The position numbers and the translations under genes were made by a program. Source: Mesorhizobium sp. M8A.F.Ca.ET.218.01.1.1 (GTDB lineage: Bacteria; Pseudomonadota; Alphaproteobacteria; Rhizobiales; Rhizobiaceae). Taken from it: 64,000 bases of DNA. Below the pieces are notes generated by a model. The model was not told the DNA's origin. It saw nothing but the letters and a program-made list of their open reading frames with translations, and made no database searches. Below, piece by piece: positions 43,420-53,776 of this stretch. The stretch's first letter is position 1; the number at the start of each line of letters is the position of its first letter. The stretch is from positions 21,452-85,451 of the forward strand of contig NZ_SRUZ01000014.1 of NCBI RefSeq assembly GCF_004791165.1, read 5' to 3'.

Positions 43420-46400
43420 CTAATTATCTTCGAAGCCGACTTCGCTTACATCAAGCTTCAAGTCTCGAAGATTGGCGCGAACGACGTCTACGACGTCTGG
43501 CGGGTACCCTCCCGAAGACGAGCCTTCAATCTCAAGGGTGATCTTGAGCGATGAGCCGGCAGGCCGCGTCAACTCGAAGAGAATTTCCTTCGCAATGGCT
43601 GCCACCTGCAGCCCGGCCTTGTCAGGGTCGAGCGTAACCGATCCATAGAATCTCTTGGGTTGTTTCTGGCCGCTCGCCGTATCCGACCGCGCCTGACCGG
43701 CAGGTGTTGCGACGCCCCCGTCCTTCGCGACGTTTCCGTCATTTGCTGCACTTGCGGACGATTCTCGATTCGGAAGCGCCTTGCGCCAAACGAGCAACCC
43801 GGCCGCAGTAGCGGTCCCCAGAGCCGCGCTCCATTGCGTCACTCCGAGGTAGCTTCCATCCGCATCGTTGAAGCTCTTGGCAAACGCAACCGGTGCCTCG
43901 ATCTTACTTATGAGTTTTTCAATCGAGAGCGTCAAAGTGGCATCATCGCGCAGCCGCGATAGATAGACATATGACGCAAACCAGTCGAGCAGAGTAGCTA
44001 CCAGGACGTGCGGCGTATCCTCGCCCCAGACCTTTCGCAGGTCTGCGAGCAAGGTGTCTGGCCCCAGGTCATCAACAATCACCCCAGCCGCTTTCAGCTT
44101 GTCGTAAACCACTTGCGGGATGGGCTTGCCGGGCGCCCGGTTAACCACCGACGAATGCTCAAGACTGAAGCCTGACGCAGCGCCTGTCCCATTTGCAGCA
44201 TCCTTGGAAGCGGCGGGATAGATTACATGTGACCAAGTGCTCCGAACGCGCTGCGCGAGTCCTTCAGCCGCTTGCCGCATGCGCGAAGTAGCATCGTCAA
44301 ACTGGGCCTTGGTAAGCCCTTCGGCCATCGCTTCATCCTGCACGATGGAGTTCCAGGCGAGATACTTCCTAGCGATCTCTCGGCAAGAATCGAGGCCGCT
44401 ATCATCAGCTGCTACGAAAATCACTGAGTTGCGATAGCGACGTTGCCCCGAACCGCGACGCTGTATTGTCTCCGTGGCGATTCGCTCGGCTGCACTGAGG
44501 TCATCAGTTCTGAGGGCGTGACTGAATGCGGGCGGGAGAATGATTAGCGCAACTGCGCGTCCGTCCTCAACATCCAGCGGATTCTCGGGCGCTGCATGCA
44601 CGCGGTGGAACCCGCCCTTATGAGCCTGCTCCTTTCGCAAGATCGCAATGATTTCTCCATCAGCATCTTCTGCCGACACGTCCTTTGCTCGTTCATCTGC
44701 AATGCGGTTGAGCGTGGGCTGCGTTGAGAACCAGTAGCGGTCTCCTTCCCGGTAGAGGTAGGCCGAGCGTTCTGAGAGCTCTCGTAGGGCGTCCCCGAAG
44801 ATGGAAATCTGATCGCCTGGTTGCGCGCATGCTAACCGCAGCGCAGGACCTGTCAGCCCGCCGCGCATGGAGCCCATATGCGGGGCCGTTGCAAGAAACA
44901 CGGCACGCGCGGCGCGCGTGGCAGCAATTACATCGCCGAATCTCTTTCGAGTAGCCTCCATCTTCGCCGGCAAGGCCATGGACCCATCGACCTCTGCCTG
45001 CACAATAGGTCCATAAGATTTGTCCAGGGGCTCCAGGATTGCAGTGCGAACCTTGTCTTCGGAGAGCGGCAACAGCGCTAAGGTAATCATCGGCGCAGTG
45101 CTTTGTGCCCTCCAAAGTGCGTAAATGGCATTGGCCATGATCTTTAGGATGCCGCGGGTCCGCTGAAACTTCTCCAGCGTCGACCAGTCCTCCGAGAACC
45201 GCTTAAGCACTTCAGGGTGGATCGGATAGGCCCGCTTCATTTCTTCGCGATAGGGAGCCTCGCGCGTTTCTGGAGGAAAATCCGCGGGATTGTCTCGGTA
45301 CATTTTGCTGAATGCCTGGATCGTGACATCCCGTGCCTTCTCGCCGTCATCGTCCAGACTCTGGAACAGGCGACGGCGCACGATCTCGAAGGTTTCAGTG
45401 CCGCTTGCCGGGGTCCAAGCGGACTGCACGCGACCAAACAGCTTCTCAAGGCGGCGCAGCGCATCAACACCGCGCTGATCACCAACCTCCATGTCAGACT
45501 CGGGTAAAGACCCGATCACCATGGCCCCCGACACCGACGCGGCTGCTTCAGTCAGTGACTGAATGAACGCATGGAAGGCTTCGTATTCTTCGCCGCGAAG
45601 CTGTTTTGCGAACGCCACCACTTCGTCCAGCAGGATCAAGCAGGGCGAGGCCTGTTCAAGGATTGATACCAGTCGCTCAGAGCCTGGGTTGGTGCGGTGG
45701 TTTTCGGAGTCCGCGATAAGATCAACGGCCTTCCAACCTCCCAGGCAGTAGGCGATGTATCCCCAGGCGGTTCGCACCTGCCGCCCATCACTTGAATGCA
45801 TGACCTCGCTCGGCCCCTTGTGAGTGCCGACGAAAACAGCCCTTTTCACTTCCGGCAATGTCCCGACGCCAGCTGCGTCGAAAATCGACTTCATGCCATG
45901 GAGTGTCTCAGGCGCATACTTGGCAGCGCGCGCTCCGGCGAGATGGTAGAGCGCAAGCATGGTATGGGTTTTGCCGCCGCCAAAATTCGTCTGAAGTCCG
46001 ATTACGGGATCACCGCCCTTCTTCGCGAACCGTTCTGCGGCAGACCGCAGCACGCGGCTGAGGCCTTCGGTCAAGTAAGTGATGCGATAGAATGCTAGTG
46101 GGTCCGTGTACTCTTCTGAGCCAATCCCCTGATCAACGTGCGCAAGATTTGCTGCAAACTCCGCATCAGTAAAACGCGCCTCCAAAACATCCGGGTGGGG
46201 CTGCGCCACTTCGCGCCAAGGCTGCAATTTTTCAGACATCGGCGGCTCTTCGAGCCGCGCTTCTTCCTTCGTGATTTGCTTTGCGGCGGCAGGGTTGGCC
46301 GATTTCTGCCGTTCATAGAGCTGGTCGACGATCTTCACCTGCGGCTTGGCGCCAACCGCTTCCAGAAGTTCACGAATAGCATCCAAATAACGCAACGCCT

Positions 46401-46713
46401 CGCGGTCCTGCATCATGCCGTCAAAATGCGAGGACGAGTTGCGAGCATCTAGCGCGAGCGATACATAGCTGCGGGCTTTGCGGACGCGCGCATCATGCCG
46501 GAAAACCTCGCCGTAATTGTCGAGGATGGTCTTGAGCAATCCATACACATCCAGTTCGCCCCTGCCATCGCCGCCGGCTGCACGACTGGCAAATTGTCGC
46601 CAGTTCGCTCCGTGACGCTGCTTCATCTGCTCCGCAACATAGGGCGATAGCCCCACACGGAGGGCTTCCAGCGCTGCATCGACGTTTTGTTTTGCCCCGA
46701 ATGCGTTCGTCAT
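43420..46713 (-). CDS. DUF499 P-loop ATPase of a DNA-modification defence operon
   Basis: The 1,097-residue protein has an N-terminal Swt1-HEPN-like helical domain (about 8-120: ALEALRVGLSPYVAEQMKQRHG, then YVSLALDARNSSSHF) and an AAA-type core with Walker A NFGGGKTH (243-250) and Walker B CLILLDEVVAFA. The family (DUF499) repeatedly neighbours DUF1156 methyltransferases. The C-terminal part includes a basic low-complexity stretch (ASAANDGNVAKDGGVATPAG) and a final beta-rich domain (LKITLEIEGSSSGGYPPDVVDVV). It is the last gene of the operon, 12 nt after the methyltransferase. It probably acts as the motor or sensor of the complex. Confidence 0.85.
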   Translation of the reverse strand: MTNAFGAKQNVDAALEALRVGLSPYVAEQMKQRHGANWRQFASRAAGGDGRGELDVYGLLKTILDNYGEVFRHDARVRKARSYVSLALDARNSSSHFDGMMQDREALRYLDAIRELLEAVGAKPQVKIVDQLYERQKSANPAAAKQITKEEARLEEPPMSEKLQPWREVAQPHPDVLEARFTDAEFAANLAHVDQGIGSEEYTDPLAFYRITYLTEGLSRVLRSAAERFAKKGGDPVIGLQTNFGGGKTHTMLALYHLAGARAAKYAPETLHGMKSIFDAAGVGTLPEVKRAVFVGTHKGPSEVMHSSDGRQVRTAWGYIAYCLGGWKAVDLIADSENHRTNPGSERLVSILEQASPCLILLDEVVAFAKQLRGEEYEAFHAFIQSLTEAAASVSGAMVIGSLPESDMEVGDQRGVDALRRLEKLFGRVQSAWTPASGTETFEIVRRRLFQSLDDDGEKARDVTIQAFSKMYRDNPADFPPETREAPYREEMKRAYPIHPEVLKRFSEDWSTLEKFQRTRGILKIMANAIYALWRAQSTAPMITLALLPLSEDKVRTAILEPLDKSYGPIVQAEVDGSMALPAKMEATRKRFGDVIAATRAARAVFLATAPHMGSMRGGLTGPALRLACAQPGDQISIFGDALRELSERSAYLYREGDRYWFSTQPTLNRIADERAKDVSAEDADGEIIAILRKEQAHKGGFHRVHAAPENPLDVEDGRAVALIILPPAFSHALRTDDLSAAERIATETIQRRGSGQRRYRNSVIFVAADDSGLDSCREIARKYLAWNSIVQDEAMAEGLTKAQFDDATSRMRQAAEGLAQRVRSTWSHVIYPAASKDAANGTGAASGFSLEHSSVVNRAPGKPIPQVVYDKLKAAGVIVDDLGPDTLLADLRKVWGEDTPHVLVATLLDWFASYVYLSRLRDDATLTLSIEKLISKIEAPVAFAKSFNDADGSYLGVTQWSAALGTATAAGLLVWRKALPNRESSASAANDGNVAKDGGVATPAGQARSDTASGQKQPKRFYGSVTLDPDKAGLQVAAIAKEILFELTRPAGSSLKITLEIEGSSSGGYPPDVVDVVRANLRDLKLDVSEVGFEDN

Positions 46714-46725
46714 AATATCTTCCCC

Positions 46726-49590
46726 TTAGAGGTCCAACACGGCCTGGGCCGGCCCGCGTTCGCTCTCAAATTCAAGTGCCGCTTCTTCAAGGTGAGGGAA
46801 CTCTTCCGCGAGCAGGTTGTAGACCTGCGCTTCCTGAGCCCATCCCTTCTTCTCACAAATGTCGTAGAGGCGGTAAGCAAGCGTCCTGGCAGCCTGCGCA
46901 TCCTCAGGATTCATCGCCGCTACAAGCCGAGCCGCCGACAACTCGCTGCCATCTTTTGCCTCAAGGATGCGTATGAGATGCTGAGCACACTCCCAGTGCG
47001 TGAGGCGTTTGTCGGTTGCCGGGTTCCAGTTGGCAGGAAGTTCGCTCCGTCTGAGCAGGCGCGCCACTCCCCCCTTCGCGTAAAAAACTCCAGCCTGTTC
47101 AAGATCAGCGAGCCCCAAGTTGTAGGCATTCGCCATTCCTATTGCGTCTCCCGATTTGCCGTCGGAAATGCCAAAGGCCTGGAACCAATCTACGCAGAAC
47201 CGTGTCTCGGGATCGTAGTGAGCGTCCTCCTCACCCAGAATCTCTTCTCGCACTTCGTTGACAAGCGCGATGGCCGTACGAACGGTCATTTCGGAGTCGT
47301 CCGGCTCCAAGACTTTCCCATAGCCGGTGAATATGCCCATCCCAGGGCCAAGAGCTGACTGCGCCATATCCACAGGACCTACTCCAGCTTCTTTAATCCT
47401 CTCAATGGCGTCAGGCATTTCTCGTTTCAAGCGCGCGACGAACTCCCGGCGAGTTGCAACCGCGGCGGTCGGAAGCCGTTTGCGGCAAACAAGAACAATT
47501 GAGGAGGCAAGTGCATTAGCCGCGTTTGAGTTCATGCGGACTTCGCCCTCGGAGCGCACCGGCCAAGTGCCATCGACAGCAAAACCCGCGTCAAAAACGG
47601 CCTGCAAGAATGTGGCCCAGCCAGGAGAAGTTAAGCCCTCTTCGGCGACTTCAGATTGTTTGAATGCATAGTAAATTGTGACTGGGGCGCTCGCGCTAGA
47701 TGCCGAGATGATATTCGTTAAGGCGCGTCGCATCCCACCCAAAAAGAACGACTCTGCTTCGTCTTGCCCTTCATGTCGATAAGGCTTTGCAATGAGCTCT
47801 TCATCTTTCGGAGTGAGCATTCTCCTAAACAAATCTGGCCAAACCTCTCGTAATGAGCGGCGTAGCCAAACGAAGAAATAGTCAGAGAGATCTGCGTAAC
47901 CTACGTTATCGTAATACGGTGGGTCGGTTGATATCACCACGTTATCTGGAAGATCGTACAAACCGTTTGCCGCGTTTGCCAAGCCGACATTACCCGTACC
48001 TGCGCAGCTACACGCTTCAACACAGGCCGATATTACTCCAATGCAAGTGTCTATAGCGCCACTGGATTTAGCCAGAACATTGGGCTCGGCAAAATCCCAT
48101 GTCATTGGAAGTGCCTGCCGGTTGAATGCTGATCTTATGGCGTTGTCCTTGGGCAACCATGTCGATTGTGTAGAGCCGTAAGCAGCCATTCTGTCGACCA
48201 CGAATGCAAGATATGTGGCAACGGCGTCCGCGTAAGCAATTGAGTCAGCGCCACCCTCAGCTAGTGGGAAGCCGGGAAGCATTCCGCTGGCCTCGGCATC
48301 GGCAAGCACCCTTAATCTCGCCTCACTTACCAAGTCGGACATTGTCATAAGAACGACCAGCTGCCGCGAGGTGTAGAGTTGGTCCCACTGCGTGATCCCA
48401 TACTCCACAACATTGGTCCTTCCCGGCCAATGACTTATCTCTCCGCTGGGCGTGTCGGCTGGGGCTTGTACCGCCGCTGCATCAACGTGTCGTTGGTCGG
48501 CAGCCAAATATTCCCGCCCACGGGTTCCTTCAGTAACAATAGCCATAAGGCGAATGCCAAGTGCTCCAGCCCTTCCTTGCTCACGCAAATAGGAAAAGGG
48601 CATTGGCGAACCGGTTAATATGCAGGTACCCCCTTTGCTGCGCTCTACCGTCCCGTTTCTTAACTCACGCTCTCTTTCCGCTGGCAACGTTCCGGTCTTA
48701 ACCTCAAATCGCCAGCCGTCAGGGGAACGTTGGTCTCGTACAATCTCGACCCAAGAATTTTTATCCTTCTTTGATGACAAGATAAAAGACGATACTAAAG
48801 GAACATGTGCACCCTTCGCCGCAGGATCAGGTGACACCACTGTCCGCGCCCATAGCCAAGCAATTACAGGAGCGTCAGCGCCGGATGAAGAGGTCACCAT
48901 TGGATAAAGGTGACCAAGACGCTGCTCTGCTTGCAGCCGCATCCATTCGCCGTAGTGCCTAATATCCGCCGCAAGCCCTTCTGTATTTTTCCACCTTCGA
49001 TGGGCATCACGAGAAGGATTCACCGGGCTCCAATTTGCAAATTTCGGTGGTATCTCGATAAGAGCTTTTGATATCAGAACCGGCACAGGATTGAGGTCGG
49101 AGCCGAATGCGCGAAGACCCAATCGCTGTGCCTCAAGGGGAATCGACCCGCCGCCGCTGAACGGGTCATAGATAGCTGGTGCTTTCTCTTGCAAATATTT
49201 GAGTATCGAATTGGGTTCATTCCTACTCGGGGGTTCATCGCCCAATCCCCAAGCAACAGAGCGAGCAATTTCCCACCTGGCGGCATTCATAATATGCTCG
49301 TTGTTTGAGGCGTCCCAAGGAACCATCGCCTCTATGACCTTATGAAGTCGTTCTCGTTCAGCCCTTTGGTCAGCGTCCGACGGGAACCGATCTGGCCATG
49401 ATGAGGGGTCATCTACCAACTGCGCAAATATGACGGCGCGACATGTCGCAAGGGGCCTCTGCGCCCACCATTTATGAATAGAGGTGGGGTAGCCCTTCGG
49501 TGCCTTCTTCTTCTGGCGCAGCGCTTCCGGATTAATGTATTCCAGCGGAAGAGCGACCTCTATCAGTTTTTTTCTATGAGCTTTGGTCAT
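46726..49590 (-). CDS. DUF1156 adenine-specific DNA methyltransferase
   Basis: The 954-residue protein opens with the DUF1156 motif (ALPLEYINPEALRQKKK, GYPTSIHKWWAQRPLATCRA), which precedes the SAM-binding motif DPFSGGGSIPLEAQRLG (142-158). The amino-methyltransferase catalytic motif DPPYYDNVGY lies near 553-562 (within STDPPYYDN), after an insertion, and is typical of N6-adenine or N4-cytosine methyltransferases. It presumably marks host DNA so that the helicase-nuclease parts of the operon spare it. Its ATG overlaps the end of the GHKL gene by 17 nt. No cognate restriction endonuclease motif is obvious in this protein. Confidence 0.9.
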   Translation of the reverse strand: MTKAHRKKLIEVALPLEYINPEALRQKKKAPKGYPTSIHKWWAQRPLATCRAVIFAQLVDDPSSWPDRFPSDADQRAERERLHKVIEAMVPWDASNNEHIMNAARWEIARSVAWGLGDEPPSRNEPNSILKYLQEKAPAIYDPFSGGGSIPLEAQRLGLRAFGSDLNPVPVLISKALIEIPPKFANWSPVNPSRDAHRRWKNTEGLAADIRHYGEWMRLQAEQRLGHLYPMVTSSSGADAPVIAWLWARTVVSPDPAAKGAHVPLVSSFILSSKKDKNSWVEIVRDQRSPDGWRFEVKTGTLPAERERELRNGTVERSKGGTCILTGSPMPFSYLREQGRAGALGIRLMAIVTEGTRGREYLAADQRHVDAAAVQAPADTPSGEISHWPGRTNVVEYGITQWDQLYTSRQLVVLMTMSDLVSEARLRVLADAEASGMLPGFPLAEGGADSIAYADAVATYLAFVVDRMAAYGSTQSTWLPKDNAIRSAFNRQALPMTWDFAEPNVLAKSSGAIDTCIGVISACVEACSCAGTGNVGLANAANGLYDLPDNVVISTDPPYYDNVGYADLSDYFFVWLRRSLREVWPDLFRRMLTPKDEELIAKPYRHEGQDEAESFFLGGMRRALTNIISASSASAPVTIYYAFKQSEVAEEGLTSPGWATFLQAVFDAGFAVDGTWPVRSEGEVRMNSNAANALASSIVLVCRKRLPTAAVATRREFVARLKREMPDAIERIKEAGVGPVDMAQSALGPGMGIFTGYGKVLEPDDSEMTVRTAIALVNEVREEILGEEDAHYDPETRFCVDWFQAFGISDGKSGDAIGMANAYNLGLADLEQAGVFYAKGGVARLLRRSELPANWNPATDKRLTHWECAQHLIRILEAKDGSELSAARLVAAMNPEDAQAARTLAYRLYDICEKKGWAQEAQVYNLLAEEFPHLEEAALEFESERGPAQAVLDL

Positions 49591-52500
49591 GATTATAGAC
49601 TATCCGGTATGTTGCAGGATGAAGAGTAAGCCCGCCCTGTTCGAGCAACGCTCTTAGGCGTCCGCCAGAGACCTCAGTCGGGTTCCCCTCCGAGTCGGAA
49701 AGAACAAGTGCGTAAGTGCTTGGATACTGATCAATCAGGGACCAAACATCCGCCTCAAGCTGGAGCGGCTCCTGTTCAAGACAGTGGTCCTTTGGCCAGT
49801 AGTAGCGCTGGATGTCCCCCGACGCGCTGCGGCTCTCCCAAGGAAAGCGCGAGTCATGCGCGCGGGTGATCCATCCGCCATTCGGGTGGAAAAACCGATC
49901 CTCCCCGTCCTTCTTGTAGCCTTGGGATTTCGCAAAGCGCTCCATGATCTCAAGCTTCCTGGGCTTGGGAACGGAATGTGCATGGACGAATGAGTTCTGC
50001 GGACGCGCCACCGGATCGGGCTCATCCTCGATGTCGTCGCTATTGGAGGTGCTGGCCGCCTCAGGGACGAATGGCTCCAGTTCGTCGATGGGCCGTTCTG
50101 TCAGCCCTTCGGGCTCTTCCACTGAGGAGGTAGCGTCCTCCGGCGAGAAGCCATCCGAGGTCAGCTGGACCTCGCCTGTCTCATCAGCAGCCGGTGCCGA
50201 CAAATTGAAGTTTTCAGCGAGATATTCCCGCACGTCGCTGGCAGGTCGCTCAAAGCTGTAATCAAGCGCGGCTCTAATATCGGCACGGCCAAACTGACGC
50301 GCGATTTCCTCGGGAACGCGCCGGGCTAAACGCGCCTTTGGCAGCTCATCAACGTACAAAACGTTATCCAGCCACAAGACATCAGCGCGCCGTGGCAACC
50401 CAGCCGGTACACCCTTCAGATAGGGGATTATTTCGAGAGCGGGCGCGGATTGCCATGCCGTCACGGCAAGGCGTTTAGCAAGCGCTGCCAATCTCTGGCC
50501 ATCACTCTCAGAGTCAAAGACCGCCCGGCTGAGTTCTGAGCCCAGGACAGCGATCCACTCCTTGATGACTGGCTTCGCGGGCTGCTGAGGCTGCTTGTGA
50601 AACTGCTCTTCGATATGCGCGGACAGTGACGGCACAGCCGAGAACGGCAACTCGTTGGTCGTGGCAGCCGGAAGCTTGATCATGTCCGCTGTCTGCTGCT
50701 TCACCCAAGGATGGAGGTTGGTCCACGGAACGAGAGACTGCATGGTTATGCTGTAGGAAAGCGTGTCGGCCGGAACCCATTCGCCAGCCAGATTCAGCCA
50801 ATGACCGCACTCCTCCCAAATTCGCTGCGGGTAACGGGCAAGAAGCGCACGCACCCGGCGTCCGTCATCAGCAGAAAGCTGTTGTCCGGACGGGAGGCCT
50901 TGCAACCAATCGATCGCGAGTTCGGCTGTCGGCCGCTGGACTCCGAGCCGGGACCAAAGCGCGAGATCGGTGAGGGCGCTGCGAATGACCGCAGCGGCAG
51001 GCACATCCTCCTCATCGGACAGTAAGAAGATACTGTCGATCGTTTCCCAGGTCGCGCCTTCCGAGAGGATCAATCGCTCTTGAGAAAGCGCTTTCTTAAT
51101 CTCCTGAAAGTCAGCGGTGGTGCACGTTCCCACCATCTGGTCGAGGCGGCGGTAGCATTTCTCGACATCAGCGATCGGTGCCTTTTGGACCTGGGCGTAT
51201 ACTCGCAAGCGATCAAGCAGACTGGCCGGCCCGTGAGGCTGGTGGCGGACTCCGAGCAAATCCATCACGGGTCGAGACGCTTCTCGGTCAAGAAGCGCAT
51301 TCACAAAAGGCTCGATGTCGAGAAGGCTTTCCGTTTCAGGAGTGCGGCGTAGCAGCTCCGCCGGCTTACGATGCATATTGTGGGTATCTGGAAGACAAGC
51401 GCGTTCCCCCAAGCGGCGCGCCCAGTTCGGTTCGAGGTCTTCATAGATAATGGAGCGTTCGGTGCCTGTTGTCGCGACTTGCTTTAGCCGCGCTGATTTT
51501 GCGCTGCTCCAGTAGCTTTCGCGCTGAATGAGAAGCCGCTCCACAATCCGGCCCCAGATGCCAGGATCACCCTTCTCTGCCGCCTCCCAATGTAGCCAGA
51601 AGGACTCTTTGAAGTCCCAATCCTCTACGACAAAAGAACTGGTCTTATAGTGATAGGTGATATCGCCTTTGTAGCCCCGCTTGGCGGCTTCTTGCTGAAC
51701 GTTCTGGCGCCCATAGATCGTCTTGCGGGTTTGCGTGAGCGGAATGAACGTGAGCAATCGGGCATTGCCATGCGACACCCAACGAAGCCAGTCTTCCTCG
51801 GAACAGGACTCAAATTTCTCGGTGTAGTCGCCATGAAGGATGACGGCATCCCACTGGTTCTCCGGAATGAGTTCCTGAAGCCACCCATCCTCGTCAAAAT
51901 AGAGCGGGCTAGTCAGCGGATGGATCGTCCGGCCGCGCGACACGAAGCGGAAAGCGTCGCCAGCCGATGCACCAAGCCTGGCCGCGATCTGGGCAAGACG
52001 GACGCAATCAGCGAGAGTGACCTGCTTTTGGGCGAAGAATTCCGCGGCAACACGGTTTATGACAGCATCAGCGTTGCTCGTATCATCGAGGCCAATTTTC
52101 TTAAGGACCGCATATGCGCCTGCTGTGTGTTTCTTGAGTTCCTCGGCGCCGCCGCTTTCAGACTGACGACGCTGATCTGCGAGGTAGCGTACCCAATTCT
52201 GATTTACGGCGGTGAGATGCCCGGAAAGGAATTGCCAATCCGAATCGGACTGAAGCAGCTTTTTCTCGCCGAGCCGTACCACCTCGTTTGCGGCATAAAG
52301 AACATCTTGCCCCTGAACGGGCACAATGCGCAGAGCGTCCGGAGCTGAAAAATAATAGCCTGCGACCTCGGGAGCGACGTAGGCCCAAAGAGTCAGTAGC
52401 TTGCGCCAGGACTCAGGCTTGGGCAGATGTCGCCGCCTGAGCACATCAAGCAGCGCCTTCTTGTCGACCTTCTCGACAAAATTCCAGCGAACCAGCTTTT

Positions 52501-53776
52501 CCTTGTCCTGGGTCGCGATGTCATGCGCGAGAATGGGGCGATGATCATCATCTAGGAATTCTGCGGCCTGCTGTGCTGACCAGATATCAAGCACGATGTC
52601 AGGAATGATAATTCCCTCACCAGCCAGAACGACATCGCCGGTTTCGGTCAAAAGTATTGCTTGCTCACCGACAGCGTCGGCGAATGTCTCTTCGACAATG
52701 GTGCCGCAAATCCCGCCGAGAGAGGAATCCTTTCGATCAACGTCTGGCAACAGCCCGTAGGCGGCAACCCGCTCGATGATTTTGGTCTCTTTTTGAGCAA
52801 GCCAGGCCGTCATGACCGAAGCGGCGAGCTTGCCTGCACGCTCAAGAAGCCATCGATTGGTGGCTGAGATTGCCGGGTCCTTTATGTCATTGCGGTCGGG
52901 CTTAGCGATGAACGGCGCATTGCAAGCAAACGGCAACTGGGTCTTGACCCCGGTGGGAAGTACGACAAAAAGCCGGCCCTCCACCCCGAGCACCAGTTCA
53001 ACTTTGCTCGCAGGAAAATCGGCTTGTTCATCGGCCGACAGAGTCCGCTCTTCGCGTATCTCAGCCAGGGCTTCTTCAGGGAATGGGACCGCCTCCGAGC
53101 GAACAATCAGTACGGGCTTGTCTTCACTTCCATGCATCCCCATCCATTCAGAGCACTCGACGGGGCCTGGACCCAGGCTGCCCCAATTGATGGCGTGGCC
53201 GTTGATTTCGATCCGCCGCAGATTTCTGAAGAACAGCAAGGAAACCGGACTGGAGAGCCACTCCTCCAAATTGCGCTCAAGCTCATGCTGGCGGTGCTGG
53301 TCACTGATCGCAACGCTTATGCAGGTCTTTCCGTCTTGCCGCGTACCGGCAGGTGACCAGCACGGCTCAGTGAAGCGCTTCCGCAGAAAATCCACCGAGA
53401 GACTGGGGGTAGCAAGCTCAACGCAATCGCCAAGGCTGAAGGTACTCTTGAAGCCTATTCCCCGAAATCCGATCGTATGCAGAGAGCGTTTGCTGGAGTA
53501 GCCGAAGCGGCAGAGCGAGGCGAAATGTTCGTCCGAAAAATCTTCGCCGTTGTGCTCAAAGGAGAACACGCCGTTCTCGATCCGAACCTTGGCTTCGGTC
53601 GCGAACGCGTCGTCAGCGTTCTGCAGGAGCTCGGACAGGACATGACGCGGGCTTTGGACTTGCCTGAATAGCTGATGCCATGGACCCGCGAGCTCCGGGT
53701 CCCGCTCTAGCTGATCCCATCTGTTCGCGGCTTTGCTCCTTATCTCCTCGAAATATCCGGGTTTCACTGCTAACAC
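49574..53776 (-). CDS. GHKL/sacsin-like ATPase with C-terminal DUF3883
   Basis: This 1,400-residue protein starts at GTG 53776 (GGGGGAG upstream). The N-terminus is an Hsp90/sacsin-type GHKL ATPase: HVLSELLQNADDAFAT (46-60, N-box), GFRGIGFKSTF (G-box). A long helical middle follows, then an acidic linker (about 1180-1260, rich in E/D/T) and a C-terminal DUF3883 domain (about 1270-1390: KLEIMERFAKSQGYKKDG, AHDSRFPWESRSASGD, TYALVLSDSEGN). DUF3883 has a restriction-nuclease-like fold in many defence proteins. Sacsin-like proteins of this size occur in several anti-phage operons. Overlaps of 7 nt and 17 nt with its neighbours fix it in the operon. Confidence 0.85.
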   Translation of the reverse strand: MLAVKPGYFEEIRSKAANRWDQLERDPELAGPWHQLFRQVQSPRHVLSELLQNADDAFATEAKVRIENGVFSFEHNGEDFSDEHFASLCRFGYSSKRSLHTIGFRGIGFKSTFSLGDCVELATPSLSVDFLRKRFTEPCWSPAGTRQDGKTCISVAISDQHRQHELERNLEEWLSSPVSLLFFRNLRRIEINGHAINWGSLGPGPVECSEWMGMHGSEDKPVLIVRSEAVPFPEEALAEIREERTLSADEQADFPASKVELVLGVEGRLFVVLPTGVKTQLPFACNAPFIAKPDRNDIKDPAISATNRWLLERAGKLAASVMTAWLAQKETKIIERVAAYGLLPDVDRKDSSLGGICGTIVEETFADAVGEQAILLTETGDVVLAGEGIIIPDIVLDIWSAQQAAEFLDDDHRPILAHDIATQDKEKLVRWNFVEKVDKKALLDVLRRRHLPKPESWRKLLTLWAYVAPEVAGYYFSAPDALRIVPVQGQDVLYAANEVVRLGEKKLLQSDSDWQFLSGHLTAVNQNWVRYLADQRRQSESGGAEELKKHTAGAYAVLKKIGLDDTSNADAVINRVAAEFFAQKQVTLADCVRLAQIAARLGASAGDAFRFVSRGRTIHPLTSPLYFDEDGWLQELIPENQWDAVILHGDYTEKFESCSEEDWLRWVSHGNARLLTFIPLTQTRKTIYGRQNVQQEAAKRGYKGDITYHYKTSSFVVEDWDFKESFWLHWEAAEKGDPGIWGRIVERLLIQRESYWSSAKSARLKQVATTGTERSIIYEDLEPNWARRLGERACLPDTHNMHRKPAELLRRTPETESLLDIEPFVNALLDREASRPVMDLLGVRHQPHGPASLLDRLRVYAQVQKAPIADVEKCYRRLDQMVGTCTTADFQEIKKALSQERLILSEGATWETIDSIFLLSDEEDVPAAAVIRSALTDLALWSRLGVQRPTAELAIDWLQGLPSGQQLSADDGRRVRALLARYPQRIWEECGHWLNLAGEWVPADTLSYSITMQSLVPWTNLHPWVKQQTADMIKLPAATTNELPFSAVPSLSAHIEEQFHKQPQQPAKPVIKEWIAVLGSELSRAVFDSESDGQRLAALAKRLAVTAWQSAPALEIIPYLKGVPAGLPRRADVLWLDNVLYVDELPKARLARRVPEEIARQFGRADIRAALDYSFERPASDVREYLAENFNLSAPAADETGEVQLTSDGFSPEDATSSVEEPEGLTERPIDELEPFVPEAASTSNSDDIEDEPDPVARPQNSFVHAHSVPKPRKLEIMERFAKSQGYKKDGEDRFFHPNGGWITRAHDSRFPWESRSASGDIQRYYWPKDHCLEQEPLQLEADVWSLIDQYPSTYALVLSDSEGNPTEVSGGRLRALLEQGGLTLHPATYRIVYNHDQSS